DNA of 64,000 nucleotides from Dreissena polymorpha (GCF_020536995.1 NC_068359.1:124662416-124726415), one strand, 5' to 3'. Numbered from the stretch's first letter, positions 47,736 to 64,000 are shown. Numbers and translations are program-made. The notes: generated from the sequence alone by a model not told the origin.

Positions 47736-47957
47736 CCCATTTATGCCTAGCGTCTAGAACAAAGGCCTTGACAATCAGCGTAGACCCAGATGAGACGCCG
47801 CATGATTCGGCGTCTCATCTGGGTCTAAGCTGTTTGCTTAAATGAATTTATGTAAGAAATATTCTAAATATAGAAATAAATATACTAAACATCCCTAAAT
47901 TTGGAAATAAATTGATCCAATTTAGAAGGATGGGAGAGTCCACTAGGCATGAATGGG
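47736..47957. mobile_element. MITE flanked by TTAA (piggyBac-like target)
   Basis: The left end CCCATTTATGCCTAG and right end CTAGGCATGAATGGG are inverted repeats. TTAA stands directly outside both (47732-47735 and 47958-47961), as in piggyBac insertions. Near the left end AGACCCAGATGAGACGCCG pairs exactly with its reverse complement across a 7-base loop, a very stable hairpin. No protein is encoded. A truncated relative lies at 32478-32520. Confidence 0.85.
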
Positions 47958-47961
47958 TTAA

Positions 47962-49543
47962 TATTACATTTTCGTGTGTAGTTTAATGAGTCGCTAAATT
48001 TTCACTGAAGGCCTAATTCGTCCAGCAGCAACAACAAACAGACCTCTTGATTGTTCAGGCCTTAAAAAGGACACTCTTCCATCGATTCGTTTTTTCTTGC
48101 ACAACTTGTTTGTTTCGTAAATATCACACGGCTGCGAACACTGATTAAGTTTGTTTACGTGCATATTATAGGATAGGGAAGAATTTACCACTAATGGCTT
48201 GAAGATAGATCTCATTTTGCGTTAAAAGTCTTGAAATTGTCATGCGAATCATTATCCTGAAATTCTGAAAAACACAGAGCTTTATTAAAGATAATTGCTA
48301 AAACTGTAGCAAAAGCATTTGAACAATTGTTTTATGTTTAGAAAAACTTAGAAAAGCTAAAAAAAGTATATCCCTATTACCGGAAGTGTTCATCCACCTT
48401 GTACAAAACGTTGAAGATACAAAAACACATAGTTATAAATAATTTACGAAGTTAAAGTTTGTCGCGGAAGATAACTTAAGAAACAACAGGAAGAAAGGCA
48501 AATCGCCTAACAAGTGTGGCAATGCTACTCGTAAATATACCTATTACATTACATTTTGCGATAAACAATGTATGTACTAAGAGGATGATAAATCGCGATG
48601 AAAAGGCATGTGCTAATAGGAAGATTAAAAGGCTCAATTTCATTTAAAGGTGCACCTTCTTAAACAAACCTGATTTTGAGGAAAATAACAACGGCATATT
48701 CTTACGAACGAGATTCGTTATGTATATTAAAATAGTTTATGCATTGTTATGCATGAGTTGAAACTCATTTTGAAATACGGGATTTATTTGTTTTGTAGTT
48801 TTTATTTTTACTTTTTGACGTCATAAGTGTGAGTTTTCGATATAACTTCTTAGCTTACCGATTTATTTACAAAACATGATATCACAGTTGGTTTAAAGGA
48901 TTTCTACTTTAAATTGTTTGTATGACTCTGCTTTGCATAGTTCCTTTAACATTTGATAACTTATCATAAACCAAATCGCGACCGCGACAGTTGATCGACA
49001 ATGAGACCTGCATGCTTTAAAGTATTTGGTCAAACCATTGAATGGTTCATATGTGAAATCCTTAAGACCATATCGTCATCTAGAGATTTCAGGTAATACA
49101 CTTTTTTACTTGAAACGTTTTATATTTACCATTTTGACGAATAAACACACGGCTCAATAACTGTGTGTATTGTTCAGCTAATTGCAGACTTGACTTTATT
49201 GTTTTATGTAATAATAGTATTAGTGGGAATTTCTCAATTTCTGATATAATTTATTGTGTAGTTAACTGCGAATAATTTTCAACAGTGAATAAAAATTGAA
49301 ACGTTTTGGATGAAGAAACATAATAGTTTAACGTTGATTCACTGTACATCTTATCCATACATTAAGATATGCATCTGACGAAGTGTCTTATTTTGTGGTT
49401 TGTTCTATACAGTTAACATGCAAAACTCGTAAAATGATTTGACCGGCTTACAGATAGTAACTCGACATTAACGATTAAAGTTTAGCGGTCGCTATGGTCG
49501 GCTAATTTACATTAATTATGGATATGCATTCTTGGTGCATTTG
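47962..49543. other. Gene-free stretch
   Basis: No supported gene. A minus-strand frame at 47994-48215 has a less biased composition than its surroundings but no recognised domain, and I see no splice sites that would support it. Confidence 0.45.
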
Positions 49544-49910
49544 TTGGCGTCGCACTGAAGTGCGGCGACTAGTATGTAATACGTTTTTTTTCCGCTTATG
49601 TGAGGAGAAGTTATTTTACGGATCAATGTATATATTTTTGTTGTCAGAATATCTTGCATAGTGGTGATTTTTTGTGTAAGTTAGTGTAAATAAGTACTGC
49701 ATTTGTGCCTATTACATTTACTACAACATTTATTGCCAATAATGCAAAACTAATTCTTTTAATTCATAACTGATCACAGGGACTGTGCAATAATAAAAGA
49801 TCACAGGGACTGGGCAAATACGCGAACCGGTAAAACTTTCTGGTTTTGTATAAAACAAAACTTCTTTGTTCCACTATCCTAGCAACCACATAGTTACAAA
49901 TAAAGGCGCT

Positions 49911-50083
49911 ATAGAGCGCTAAGCGCGACACGTATTATTAATTGCAATAATGAGTCTTGATAAAGGAAGCAGCCGTGTATCAATGAGGAGAACCATCACA
50001 GCACCCCAGTCTCATTACTATCAAGTCCTTCTACAGTTTTTTTTTAAGAACCACATATAGAAGGCCACAGGCCTGACCCGTAT
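49911..50083 (+). repeat. Hairpin-bounded module, copy 2
   Basis: The left boundary is ATAGAGCGCTAAGCGCGACA followed by CGTAT, stem GCGC. The right boundary is CATATAGAAGGCCACAGGCC followed by TGACCCGTAT, stem AGGCC/GGCCT. The inner module aligns to 39438-39558 with many substitutions but keeps ATAAAGGAA.CAGCCG and the T run plus AAGAACCACATATAG. Confidence 0.6.
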
Positions 50084-50208
50084 CTTGCCAGTGGTATGGA
50101 CTCTTTGGTATGGAACTTTCACTATCCAGCGTTTAAACTTCCGGGTTTACATTTAAACCGACTATTAATAGCGTATTAATATCTTAGTTAGAAGGTGATT
50201 TTTCAAGC

Positions 50209-50280
50209 GGTTCCGTAGTGTAGTGGTTACACGTTCGCTTCACATGTGAAAGGCCCAAGGTTCGAGTCCCAGTAGAATCA
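50209..50280 (+). tRNA. tRNA-Val (CAC)-like sequence, probably degenerate
   Basis: GTAGTGTAGTGGTTA in the D region and the anticodon arm TTCGC-TTCACAT-GTGAA (anticodon CAC) match tRNA-Val. The B box GGTTCGAGTCC is intact. The T stem pairs poorly, and the acceptor stem GGTTCCG/TAGAATC has a mismatch and wobble pairs. It is therefore more likely a pseudogene or the head of a SINE than a working gene. Confidence 0.5.
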
Positions 50281-50887
50281 AATTATTTTATTTGTGTTCT
50301 ATGTTAACTTTTTGTTTTGATGTAGACATTTTAGTTTAAATAAATATGCTGTTTTATTGTAACCATTTTTTTTAATTATGCCCATGAAATATATGTGTGA
50401 GAGGGGGGGGGGGAGTTTGTAAACACATTAAAACTTTTACAGTGTTTTCATATCAATGAGTACTTAACCCCTATCGAAAATGAGCAACGTAAGAATAAGT
50501 TCAGAATCATTTCCCCTTGAAGTTGAGAAAAATAGGAAATTACGCTTACAAGATGAAGCAGATTTTTTAAAACCTACACAGTTCTGTTTTTTTTAATGAA
50601 AACTGCACACGGATGCCAGTAAAAACAGGAAACCAATGTAAATAAAATGAACTATGAAATATTTGGGGGTTACAACACAAAATCATAGATAATGGTAACT
50701 TGGGTGTTATATTACAAAATCATAGATAATGGTTATACCAGTATCTTTTCTATTTTGTTTAAAATAATCGGCCAATATATTAATATTTACAGTAGAAAAA
50801 AAATCGCTCCATGTAATATCATTAAATGCCTTTTACACTAAAATTCCCGACGCCCTTTGATGCTTTGCATCAATACTTATCTTGTTA

Positions 50888-51450
50888 ATGTATGAAATAA
50901 TATTTTCATGCGCTTATCTTGATGACAACAGGACATTCAAATACTATTTTTTCATTAACAATTATATTGAAACATTGTTTATTGAGTCGAATACCTATTT
51001 CCGGTTTAGATAGATACTTGATTCCCTATATTTTTAATGCATTTGAATGATGGCTGTAAAAAAGAGTGATGTGCATCAAACCTATTTTGCGTGTAGGTCA
51101 TTCGTTATTTGCACTTTCTTTATTTAGACATATCGAATTAAGTCGGTCGAGGTAAAGTAATTCGATAACATATAACCTGTGGAGTTGTATCAAGCGGAAA
51201 CAATTGATGCATAATCAGGCATTTATGTTATTGGTTGTTCGCGTGCGGACAACTAAGGTTAGTAGAGTGCGTTGCAAGTCGGTCTGCTCTTAACTACGCT
51301 TAGAACGATAACCACCGCATCTGCCTGTTTATACTTCACCACTGGTACACTGCAGACAGTGACTCTGTGTATGTAATCAATAGTGTTTAACAGATAGTGC
51401 GGCGGCATTGGCCCGTTTGTCATTGAAATCTGTACATATTGGCGCTTTCA
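50888..51450. other. Gene-free stretch
   Basis: No gene, RNA or mobile element recognised. Confidence 0.5.
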
Positions 51451-51638
51451 GGGAAAACGGGACTTAATGCATGTCAAATAAGTGGTGTCGCAGATTAGCC
51501 TGTGCACACTGATTAGCCTGTGCACTGCGCACATGATAATCAAAGACGCCACTTTCTGATTACATGGTGATTTTCGTTTAAAGAGAGTTTCTGGTACTGG
51601 GATGACAATTAATGCATATGCATTAAGCCCTGTTTTCC
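51451..51638. mobile_element. MITE with GGGAAAACGGGACTTAATGC ends
   Basis: The left end GGGAAAACGGGACTTAATGC and right end GCATTAAGCCCTGTTTTCC are inverted repeats. Inside, GATTAGCCTGTGCAC occurs twice. I remember this family as abundant in bivalve genomes. An end fragment (CATTAAGCCCTGTTCTCC) lies at about 6846 next to the foldback element in palindrome arm A, and mirrored in A'. Confidence 0.75.
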
Positions 51639-51811
51639 AAAAAATGAAGCTTAAATTATTTTTTCTATTAATGATTTGAAAAAAAAAGATAAAAATGATA
51701 ATAACTTCAAAGTAACCTCGATAACAAGGCAAATCAACAAAATCACTTTTAAATCAAATAAACAACCAATGAGTTCTAAATTATAACCTTGTGGCAATTT
51801 TATTAAACATC

Positions 51812-52129
51812 TAAAAGGGACCTTTTCACATTTTGTCATTAAACGCTTAATATTTATTAATGTAACATTTGATCTTAAAAGGTCCATTTAAAAAACAAGA
51901 ATAAAATTAAAGAAACAAAAAATTTACACTCAACTGGGCTCGAACCACTGAACCCTGGAATAAAAGTCAATCGTTTAGACCATCCATGCTCATACAATGA
52001 GAGATGTATTTTATACTTTATATAAGCAATCTTCGTAGTATGAAAAAATATTACGACAACAACAAAACTCTCCAAATTATTAAATCGTTTAATTTTGTCA
52101 ATTTACCAAAACGTGAAAAGGTCTCTTTA
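51812..52129 (-). repeat. Composite repeat with tRNA-like head (copy 2)
   Basis: Inverted relative to copy 1 at 2013-2528. It is bounded by AAAAGGGACCTTTTCAC and GTGAAAAGGTCTCTTT. On the minus strand a tRNA-like part ends in the B box GGTTCGAGCCC and is followed by a T-rich stretch. The unit is about 200 bases shorter than copy 1, with deletions both before and after the tRNA-like part. Confidence 0.75.
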
Positions 52130-53549
52130 ATGTCTTCAGATTAGCAAATTGAATGAATTCAATACACTGTCAGATTGTACATCATGAATAACTTACAGGT
52201 TTAGTGGTTGCCTGTTAGTCTGGGGCCAGTAGATTTAAGCACAGGAAACTAAATTTCAAAACTTGGTTACAGTTGGGCTTAAAAGCAGGGCAACTCGCTT
52301 TTTCAAAGCTTGAAACAACTCAATCCAATGAAACATAGAATACAAAATGGCGACTGTGGATCAATTAGGCCTAGGAAATGATTCAATTCCGGCTCACAAC
52401 AAGACATGATGCATTTAAAGTCTGTCATGTCGGCACAATTGTTGCTCAAATTAAAGAAAATAAATAAAGTATTAGATACACATAACACAAAATGTACATG
52501 ATTCTAGGCTTGTTGTTCTTAAGCAAGACAACCAAAATTCTAAAGATGGTTGCCAGTGCAGCAACCATTTGCGAAAAAAAGAGACATATTGTTGTTATTT
52601 TGTCTAAGTTTTTCTCTGTAACGTAAATATGAGGATAAACAGTGCAAACACATCTCGACCTGTGCTTTAAGACACCATCTTTATAAATTTAAATGGGTTG
52701 TGTTTATTTCAAACTGCCGATATAAAAGGCTATAACATAATTTTGAAAACTAAGTTGCGTCTAAGATTATGCAATAGCGAAAAACTTCAGTGCCTTTAGC
52801 GCTTTGATTTTATTTAGTTAATCGTCTGCTGCGTTTTCGTAGATTGAGAGATCCATACGCTGAAAATTAAAATCAAACAACAGCAACATATTGCTGATGT
52901 AAAATAAGGTGAGGAAAATGTGAAATAAGGTGAGGAAAATGTGAAATAAGGTGAGGAAAATGTGATTTGAATATAAAATTTATTTGTGCCTATTGTAAAA
53001 ACTTATTGTGATGAACGTTATGTAAGAATGTGCTTTTAATGTTAATTGTGCAATTATGTTTGTTAATGTGTAGGATACATTTATAGTATTTGAATATAAA
53101 CTATTCACCTTTTGATATGACTTTTATAATGATTTTGTAACATATTTTGCTCTGTAACGATATTAATGCATTAAAACCTAATCATTTAATGCTGATACAA
53201 AACAAAACCATTTCTTTTTTTAAATGAGGTTAGGTTTGAATGTAATTGGGTAACAAGGTTTCGCAAATGGAGTTATTCTTTTGACAATGTAAACACACAT
53301 CTACTGTAGTGGCCATACATCATCCATTCTAATAAAATTGGTGTTATATTGAAAAAAAAATATCCCAGCACTTAACAATGTCCACCTGAAAAAGGCAATG
53401 CGATTATTTTTCAAAATCAGGTACCCGACTTTCGGGGTAATGCGTCTTTCGTATTTCACATTTTAATGCATACAACTAGTATTAATCAATTTAAAGGTCG
53501 CACAAAAAATCCAAAAATATCTGCCATTAACTGTCAATCACCACGTTTA
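52130..53549. other. Gene-free stretch with a short tandem repeat
   Basis: No gene recognised. Three exact 21-bp units of AAATAAGGTGAGGAAAATGT plus G occupy about 52902-52964. Confidence 0.6.
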
Positions 53550-55759
53550 AGGCTCGGTCAGACCGACTAACGAATATGTAACGGAGAGAAAACGGACAAA
53601 ATATGCAGATCTTGGTTATCCGGTGATGAAATTTACCTGCTCTGCCGCTCAAGACGCTCGCAATCGGTGTGTGAAGCGTAGAAAAAAACAAAATGACCGC
53701 ACAAGTACCGGTGACGGAACGGAAATAAACGTACGTTTAACGGATATGTGCCGGATAATTAACGGTCGGCTTACGGATATAACCGTGCGAGTAACGGACT
53801 TCTACCGTATAAAACGGCAGTGAAGCGCATTAGTACCGGAGAAAACGTTCTCCCAACGTGATAAAACGGAAAAGTACCGAACATCAAATTACAAAAAACG
53901 GTCATTTAATGTCATGCTTCATTTATATTTTAAAGTATCATACTTTTGATTTGCTTTGTTTTTAACGCATATGCTTGTTTGTTTCTGTATTATGAATGTT
54001 AATGTACACTTACGCAAAAAATTAAATAAATAAATAAATAAATCTTGGTCGGTCGAACACTTTTATATTTTCTTTCCGATGAAAAAGAAGGGTACATCCT
54101 CAGTATCATGTGGCAAAGCTTCAAGTTCTGGCAGGTCAAGGTCTCCGTTATCAGCTGCTGCCTTTAGGTCTGACTCTTTCCACAACTGTGCATCGGATGA
54201 AGAATCACGGCCTCCAATGTCAGCCCAGGCGAACTTGTAGCCGGAATTATCCAGAGCTAGCAGGGCAACGGAAAAGTACTTGGTGTAGTTTAAATACGTA
54301 GACCCGGATCTTGGTGGACATTTGCAGGCAATATGTTTGCCATCAATAGCACCAAGCGTGTGAAGGAAGTTCCGGCTGTCCCTGAAGCCGTCCGCTATTC
54401 GCGTCCAATCGGCAGCTGTTGTTGGCAACGGCATCACCTCGTCAGCACACTCATCTATGACTGCTCTACAAATCTGACGTGTAAAAGATAACAGTATGAT
54501 AAGCTAGCGTGGATTATCAGTGTATGACACAGTAGTTAATCCATGACTTTTAGCTAGTGGATGATTAGGTAAAAATATACTACTTGATAAACGGTGCATA
54601 TAACTGTGTGCATTTCAAGATATGCGCACAAGACAGTACTAATCGAATTATATACAATTTAGGAGATAAGTGTTGTAGTGCGCGCACTAATCTATTTGTC
54701 TTTTATACTATACCGATAAGTAAACACAATGCAATTCATATAAAATGATGATAGAATTAGACATTAAAATATATAAATATATTAAAATGGCTAACAGAAG
54801 CCTTTTAAAATTAATTTTAGCACTATAGTAAATTAAGCGGTACTACTTCTGGCACGATAAGAGAAATAGTGTTGTGGGGTACCCTCCAGCCGAATCGCAC
54901 ATCACGGTACTTTGAACCAGACACAAGATGCCGCAGCTCAATTGTAAGCTTCAACCCTGGTTAAATTGAAGACTGTAGTTGTTTCGTTACTCTTGGGACC
55001 ACTCGTGCGAGAATCTCATCGAACAACTCGGGTGGCATTATCATGATGTTGATGAATGCGCATTGGTCCTCTCGTCGTAGATGGACCATAAGTTGGTCAT
55101 ACAGACCGAACTGACGCCTCCGCTCGGGACCCAGCCAAGCCCTGATCCACCATGTGCGCTGCCTCCGTCTTCTTGCTCGCTTTTGCGCAAGACGATGCAT
55201 GGCCAGATTAGCATCCAAAAGGCCAATCTGGGCCTACACGAGGGTGACTTGACACTCTAATTGAATGCGAGCTAGACACTCCATTGCACATGTCCTTCTC
55301 ACAAGGCGTACCCAAATGAAATGATACTTCGACCCACAGGTTAATTACGTTTAAATGTATGTCAACAGTTTTGTTCCGCCACACTTCTCCCACTTTTTTA
55401 TACGTTAGCTGTCCGTTATTATCTGTTGAAAATGCGTTAGGACCAGGACAGCCGGACATAAACGGACATCAACCGGATACAGGAGGTGTAACGCACGCGT
55501 TCCGAACAAACCGTAAACTAACGTATGAAGACCGAACATCAGACGGAAATCTCTGTCCGTTTTATCCGGTGGAAAATTTTGAACATGCTCAAAACTTCCC
55601 AATAGATGGAATGGATGTCACCGGACATCGCCGAACAAGGAGCGGATTCTACGGATATGAAACGGACATTAAACGGATAAGAACGGATAAGAACGGACAC
55701 GAACGGATAAAATTATTTCATGTCCGTTTCTCGTCCGTTACCTCGGTGTGACCGGGCCT
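53550..55759 (-). mobile_element. PIF/Harbinger DNA transposon, 2.2 kb
   Basis: The ends AGGCTCGGTCAGACCG and its near reverse complement CGGTGTGACCGGGCCT are inverted repeats. TTA stands directly outside both (53547-53549 and 55760-55762), the three-base target duplication typical of PIF/Harbinger. Both subterminal regions are filled with ACGGAC/CGGATA motifs, likely transposase binding sites. The transposase gene lies on the minus strand. I do not find the second (Myb-like) gene that full Harbinger elements carry. Confidence 0.87.
54063..55227 (-). pseudogene. Harbinger transposase, two exons, inactivated
   Basis: Exon 55227-54847 follows an acceptor (TGTAGGCCCAG) and encodes LLDANLAMHRLAQKRARR, then PPELFDEILARVVPRVTKQ and GLKLTIELRHLVSGSKYRD, with an in-frame TAA (54961-54963) between the last two. 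It ends GAA before a GTAGTA donor. Exon 54473-54063 starts after CACGTCAG and joins in phase. It contains GAIDGKHIACKCPP with the first catalytic Asp and GGRDSSSDAQLW with the second. The frame stops at FFFIGKKI, before the third catalytic Asp and the C-terminal third of the protein. The stop and the truncation make it inactive. Confidence 0.85.
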
Positions 55760-55762
55760 TTA

Positions 55763-56294
55763 CAATCAAACATTTAAAAATGAAATGAACTCCGTGTAAT
55801 ATCGCCTTATTTTGTTTTTACATTTCTGCAACCCACACCGGTCTCCGAGTGTGAGCATAAAGCTAGGACTAGTTGGTCAATATAAAAACAAGACAGCAAC
55901 TCTAATATGCAACTCACATGTTCTAATTCGTCGGTCGTTTATAGGTACTTCGAGAGATCCCGCGGTCGATGTTCGCGGCAGGCAAACGTTATAATCAACT
56001 TTGTTTGATAGTATAAGTATCTAAGAATATTCCAAATAAAATGGTGTTGATTGTGAAAAAATTAAATGAAATAAAAGCAAATAACTAAGTGTAAAAAAGT
56101 TCTAAAATTACAATTTCCCCTTTCTAAAACAGTCAATAAAACGTATTTTAAAATTCAAGGTTTAGGTAGTTACTGCCTGATCAGTGTTTGTACCAAGAAA
56201 ACATATTTTATGATAAATTGAGAATTGATTGTACAGAATTAAATTATTTATCATTTCACATATCTAAACATACGTTTGCACACTAAAACTATTG
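55763..56294. other. Gene-free stretch
   Basis: No gene or repeat recognised between the Harbinger element and the small MITE upstream of the IRG gene. Confidence 0.5.
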
Positions 56295-56296
56295 TA

Positions 56297-56381
56297 CAGT
56301 GGAACTCCACTAAACCGGACACCCTCGGGACCGAGAGGAAATTCCGGTTTAGAGAGGATCCGGTTTAAAGGGTTTCCACTG
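56297..56381. mobile_element. Small MITE with CAGTGGAA ends, TA target
   Basis: CAGTGGAACTCC on the left and GGGTTTCCACTG on the right are inverted. TA flanks both ends. Internal GGTTTAGAGAGGATCCGGTT is typical of pogo/Tigger-related MITEs. It lies about 540 bases upstream of the IRG start codon, so it is in or near the promoter region. Confidence 0.75.
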
Positions 56382-56919
56382 TATATTGAAACTATGAATT
56401 CAGAATATCAATGCTTAGGTGAGCAATATGAAGTAAGCAATGTGAGCTATTTTGGGCACGAATACCTTCGTTTACAAATAATTAACTACACTTTATTAAT
56501 ACCTCTAAGCAGTTGAAAGTTGAATATTTATATATTGCATAAGTTAATGAGACTTTTACAATTTTTAACTGCAGCATGGTTATGGCAAATCAGTTGTGCA
56601 AACGTGGATGTTCTTGAATTTTTTTGCAGTTTTTTTGCAGTTTTTATTTTTCGATCGGGGAAACATAGAACATTTCTATGCTCAAAGTTTGTATTTAGCT
56701 TCGGCCATAATTGTTTTCAAAAATTATTTTAAAAATGACTTTTGACTAGATATTGTTTATTTGTCTGGTTTTCTGAGGGGTGATAACAACAGTTGTGTTC
56801 TTATTTTCTTTGTTCCACTTGTTACACCTCATTCAATATCACACATGCATGTAAAGTGCATTTATACCTATGTATTAATTTTTTAACCAGTTTGAACTCA
56901 TCATTTAGTTTCCTCAACG

Positions 56920-62488
<5,569 letters not shown>

Positions 62489-62519
62489 AAAGAAACGTAC
62501 ACATTTATTTAACTCTATC

Positions 62520-62924
62520 ATGTTCAATCATAATCTTGATGTTTCAACATTAATGTTCGTCATTTATAGCATGATGCGTCGAAAAATTAGTGATAAAGTT
62601 GAAGGGGTAGTTGTTGGACTTTTGAAGACTAAACACACATATAGGAGTATTCAAAATGAGTTGAAAGCAATGGGATATTTTATTTCCTTTGGCTCCATCA
62701 AGAATATTCATGATAATATTGGATATCCACGCCAAAATATCAATGCTGGCCATCTTATGCCAAAGTTTAGTTTTCGTCGAAATGTGGCCACACCGAACGT
62801 CATCAGGAAAATCAATCGTATGATCGCCAAAGTTAATCCACCGACCCAACGTGAGATGTCGTCTATGTTAGGCATCTCTAAAGGTACTGTATATAACATT
62901 ATCACAAAAATATTGGAAGTGTAA
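62520..62924 (+). pseudogene. Helix-turn-helix N-terminal part of a mariner-like transposase
   Basis: The 134-residue frame contains two likely DNA-binding helix-turn-helix units: KISDKVEGVVVGLLKTKHTY with SIQNELKAMG, and NPPTQREMSSMLGISKGTVY followed by NIITKILE. A VATPNVIRKINRMI link stands between them. Two such units joined this way are the N-terminal region of IS630/Tc1-mariner transposases. No DDE catalytic domain follows. The frame begins 31 bases after the IRG stop codon. It is either a truncated transposon insertion or an orphan domain; a start at an internal Met (about 62571) is as likely as the first one. Confidence 0.55.
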
Positions 62925-63145
62925 CGTGATTACCGTTTCTTCGGGATGTATGCAATGGTCACAAACACCATTGGTATTTTTCAACACACGGATTTTCCTT
63001 GGGCTTTCCACACGTTTAATTAGATACTAAACTTCCTCAATTTAAACTGGAATCAATGAATAAATACACTATTAATGATTAATAATTTTTGTTTTATTCG
63101 ATGGTGGACGTTTAATCACTTTACAAGCCGGTTTCGTATGGCATG
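62925..63145. other. AT-rich stretch with a possible polyadenylation signal
   Basis: AATAAA occurs at about 63059. It is 570 bases after the IRG stop codon and could serve that gene or the transposase remnant. Confidence 0.35.
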
Positions 63146-63325
63146 TGTGACTTGGGTTGACTTGGGTTGACTTGGGTCGACTTGGGTTGACTTGGGTCGA
63201 CTTGAAATGATTTGGGTCGACTTGGGATATCTTGGGTCGACTTGGGTTGACTTGGGATTTCTTGGGTTTGCTTGGGGCGACTTGGGTCGACTCGGATGTC
63301 TTAGGTGACTTGGGTCATCTCGGAT
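63146..63325 (+). repeat. Minisatellite, 10-bp unit GACTTGGGTY
   Basis: About sixteen units of GACTTGGGTT or GACTTGGGTC with variants such as GATTTGGGTC and GTCTTAGGT. An open frame across it reads Gly-Leu-Thr-Trp repeats and is not a gene. Confidence 0.92.
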
Positions 63326-64000
63326 GTCTTACACCTATAGCAACGAGCCTGCAGTGTTCCCTGTTTGTGTTTTGCAATGAAGACAATCTGCCAGTGGAGT
63401 ACAAGCGACACTAAGCAGCTTGACTTCGGCTGACCTACGAGACCTGACACGTGCACTTACTTATATTTCCGATGGAAACCTGTGACCCGGACTTATATAT
63501 GAGTCTCAAGCTTACCCAGCAAGCTATGGTATGTTATGCGCAAAGTTGCCTGGGTCACCCCCACTCAAAGGCATCCAAAGTCACAGATACTTCCAATGGT
63601 ATTTGGTCTCTAATCACTGCAACGTATTAAACGTTGTGATCTTTTCGGCAATCGAACGCAGACGACCTACTCCCAGAAGAGCAGCGCTTTATATACTGAT
63701 AGTTCACGTGACCCGTTTGCTAAAGACACCACCCTACTATTTTATTTCATGAGAACACAACCCTACCGTTTCAAACAGTAATTGTAGAATACTGTGACTA
63801 TATTATGTAACATATATTGTGCATCTTTATAACAGACTTGTTTTATTAAATCATATAACTATGTACATACAATGATCAATCCAAAATGCACATGCTATTT
63901 GCGTGGAACTTACCGAAAAGTAAAAAACTTGCACACGGGAAACGTACTTTCGTTTTAATATACATATTGGGAATGAACTCAAAGAATAATGAACCTAAAG
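63326..64000. other. Gene-free right end of the window
   Basis: No gene, RNA or known element recognised. Base composition rises in GC around 63400-63600, but the frames there carry no familiar domain. Confidence 0.45.

Larger units (their letters stand above)
49544..50887 (+). repeat. Long dispersed repeat, copy 2
   Basis: Same orientation as copy 1, with the same start (TTGGCGTCGC plus hairpin) and end (CTTATCTTGTTA). It is shorter because the set of 150-bp tandem units is reduced. The opening hairpin has CGCACT/AGTGCG where copy 1 has CGCTCT/AGAGCG, a compensated change. Copy 2 carries a tRNA-Val-like sequence at a place that has no counterpart in copy 1. Confidence 0.85.

Noticed and set aside
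47994-48215. 73-residue minus-strand frame with CSQPCDIYETNKLCKKK
   Set aside because: Less biased than neighbouring frames, but no domain, no supporting splice sites and no neighbouring exon.

Overview
The window looks like nuclear DNA of an animal, most probably a bivalve mollusc. The DNA is AT-rich, genes are sparse and split by introns, and it is full of small transposons, tRNA-derived SINEs and simple repeats. Several repeat families match ones I remember from bivalve genomes: the element starting CCCATTTATGCCTAG, the one ending CATTAAGCCCTGTTTTCC, and the SINE with GTTCGAACC near TAGGCGGACACC. I cannot name the species from sequence alone. A run of 100 Ns at 35433-35532 shows that this is an assembled scaffold.

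The left third (about 3.35-22.75 kb) is built from two giant imperfect palindromes set back to back. Palindrome 1 has arms A (3346-8833) and A' (9999-15498) around a 1.2-kb spacer. Palindrome 2 has arms B (15498-18967) and B' (19284-22752) around a 0.3-kb spacer. A' and B touch at 15498. The arms differ at only a few positions per kb. Each spacer holds its own smaller inverted repeat, and arm A carries a 965-bp foldback transposon. Both B arms carry an intact first coding exon that closely resembles the start of cyclin-G-associated kinase (GAK/auxilin family), one copy on each strand. The outer end of B' falls about 50 bp inside the presumed LTR of the next element.

From 22.75 to 28.7 kb lies a broken Ty3/gypsy retrotransposon on the minus strand, with recognisable gag, protease, reverse transcriptase, RNase H and integrase regions. 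From 29 to 56 kb the sequence is mostly repeats: SINEs, several small inverted-repeat transposons, a broken multi-exon HARBI1-like transposase interrupted by a 2.1-kb repeat, and a well-bounded 2.2-kb PIF/Harbinger element with a TTA target duplication. Two dermatopontin-like exons lie on opposite strands at 33.8-34.4 kb. A tRNA-Phe-like gene with a tiny intron-like hairpin lies at 39.0 kb.

The clearest host gene is at 56.9-62.5 kb: a three-exon gene on the plus strand encoding a 451-residue immunity-related GTPase (IRG) with a short N-terminal zinc ribbon from its own exon. A fragment of a helix-turn-helix transposase follows directly.

The observations I rate highest are the paired palindromes with the duplicated GAK first exon, the zinc-ribbon IRG, a set of short hairpins whose stems change while staying complementary, and the intron-like insertion in the tRNA-Phe gene.
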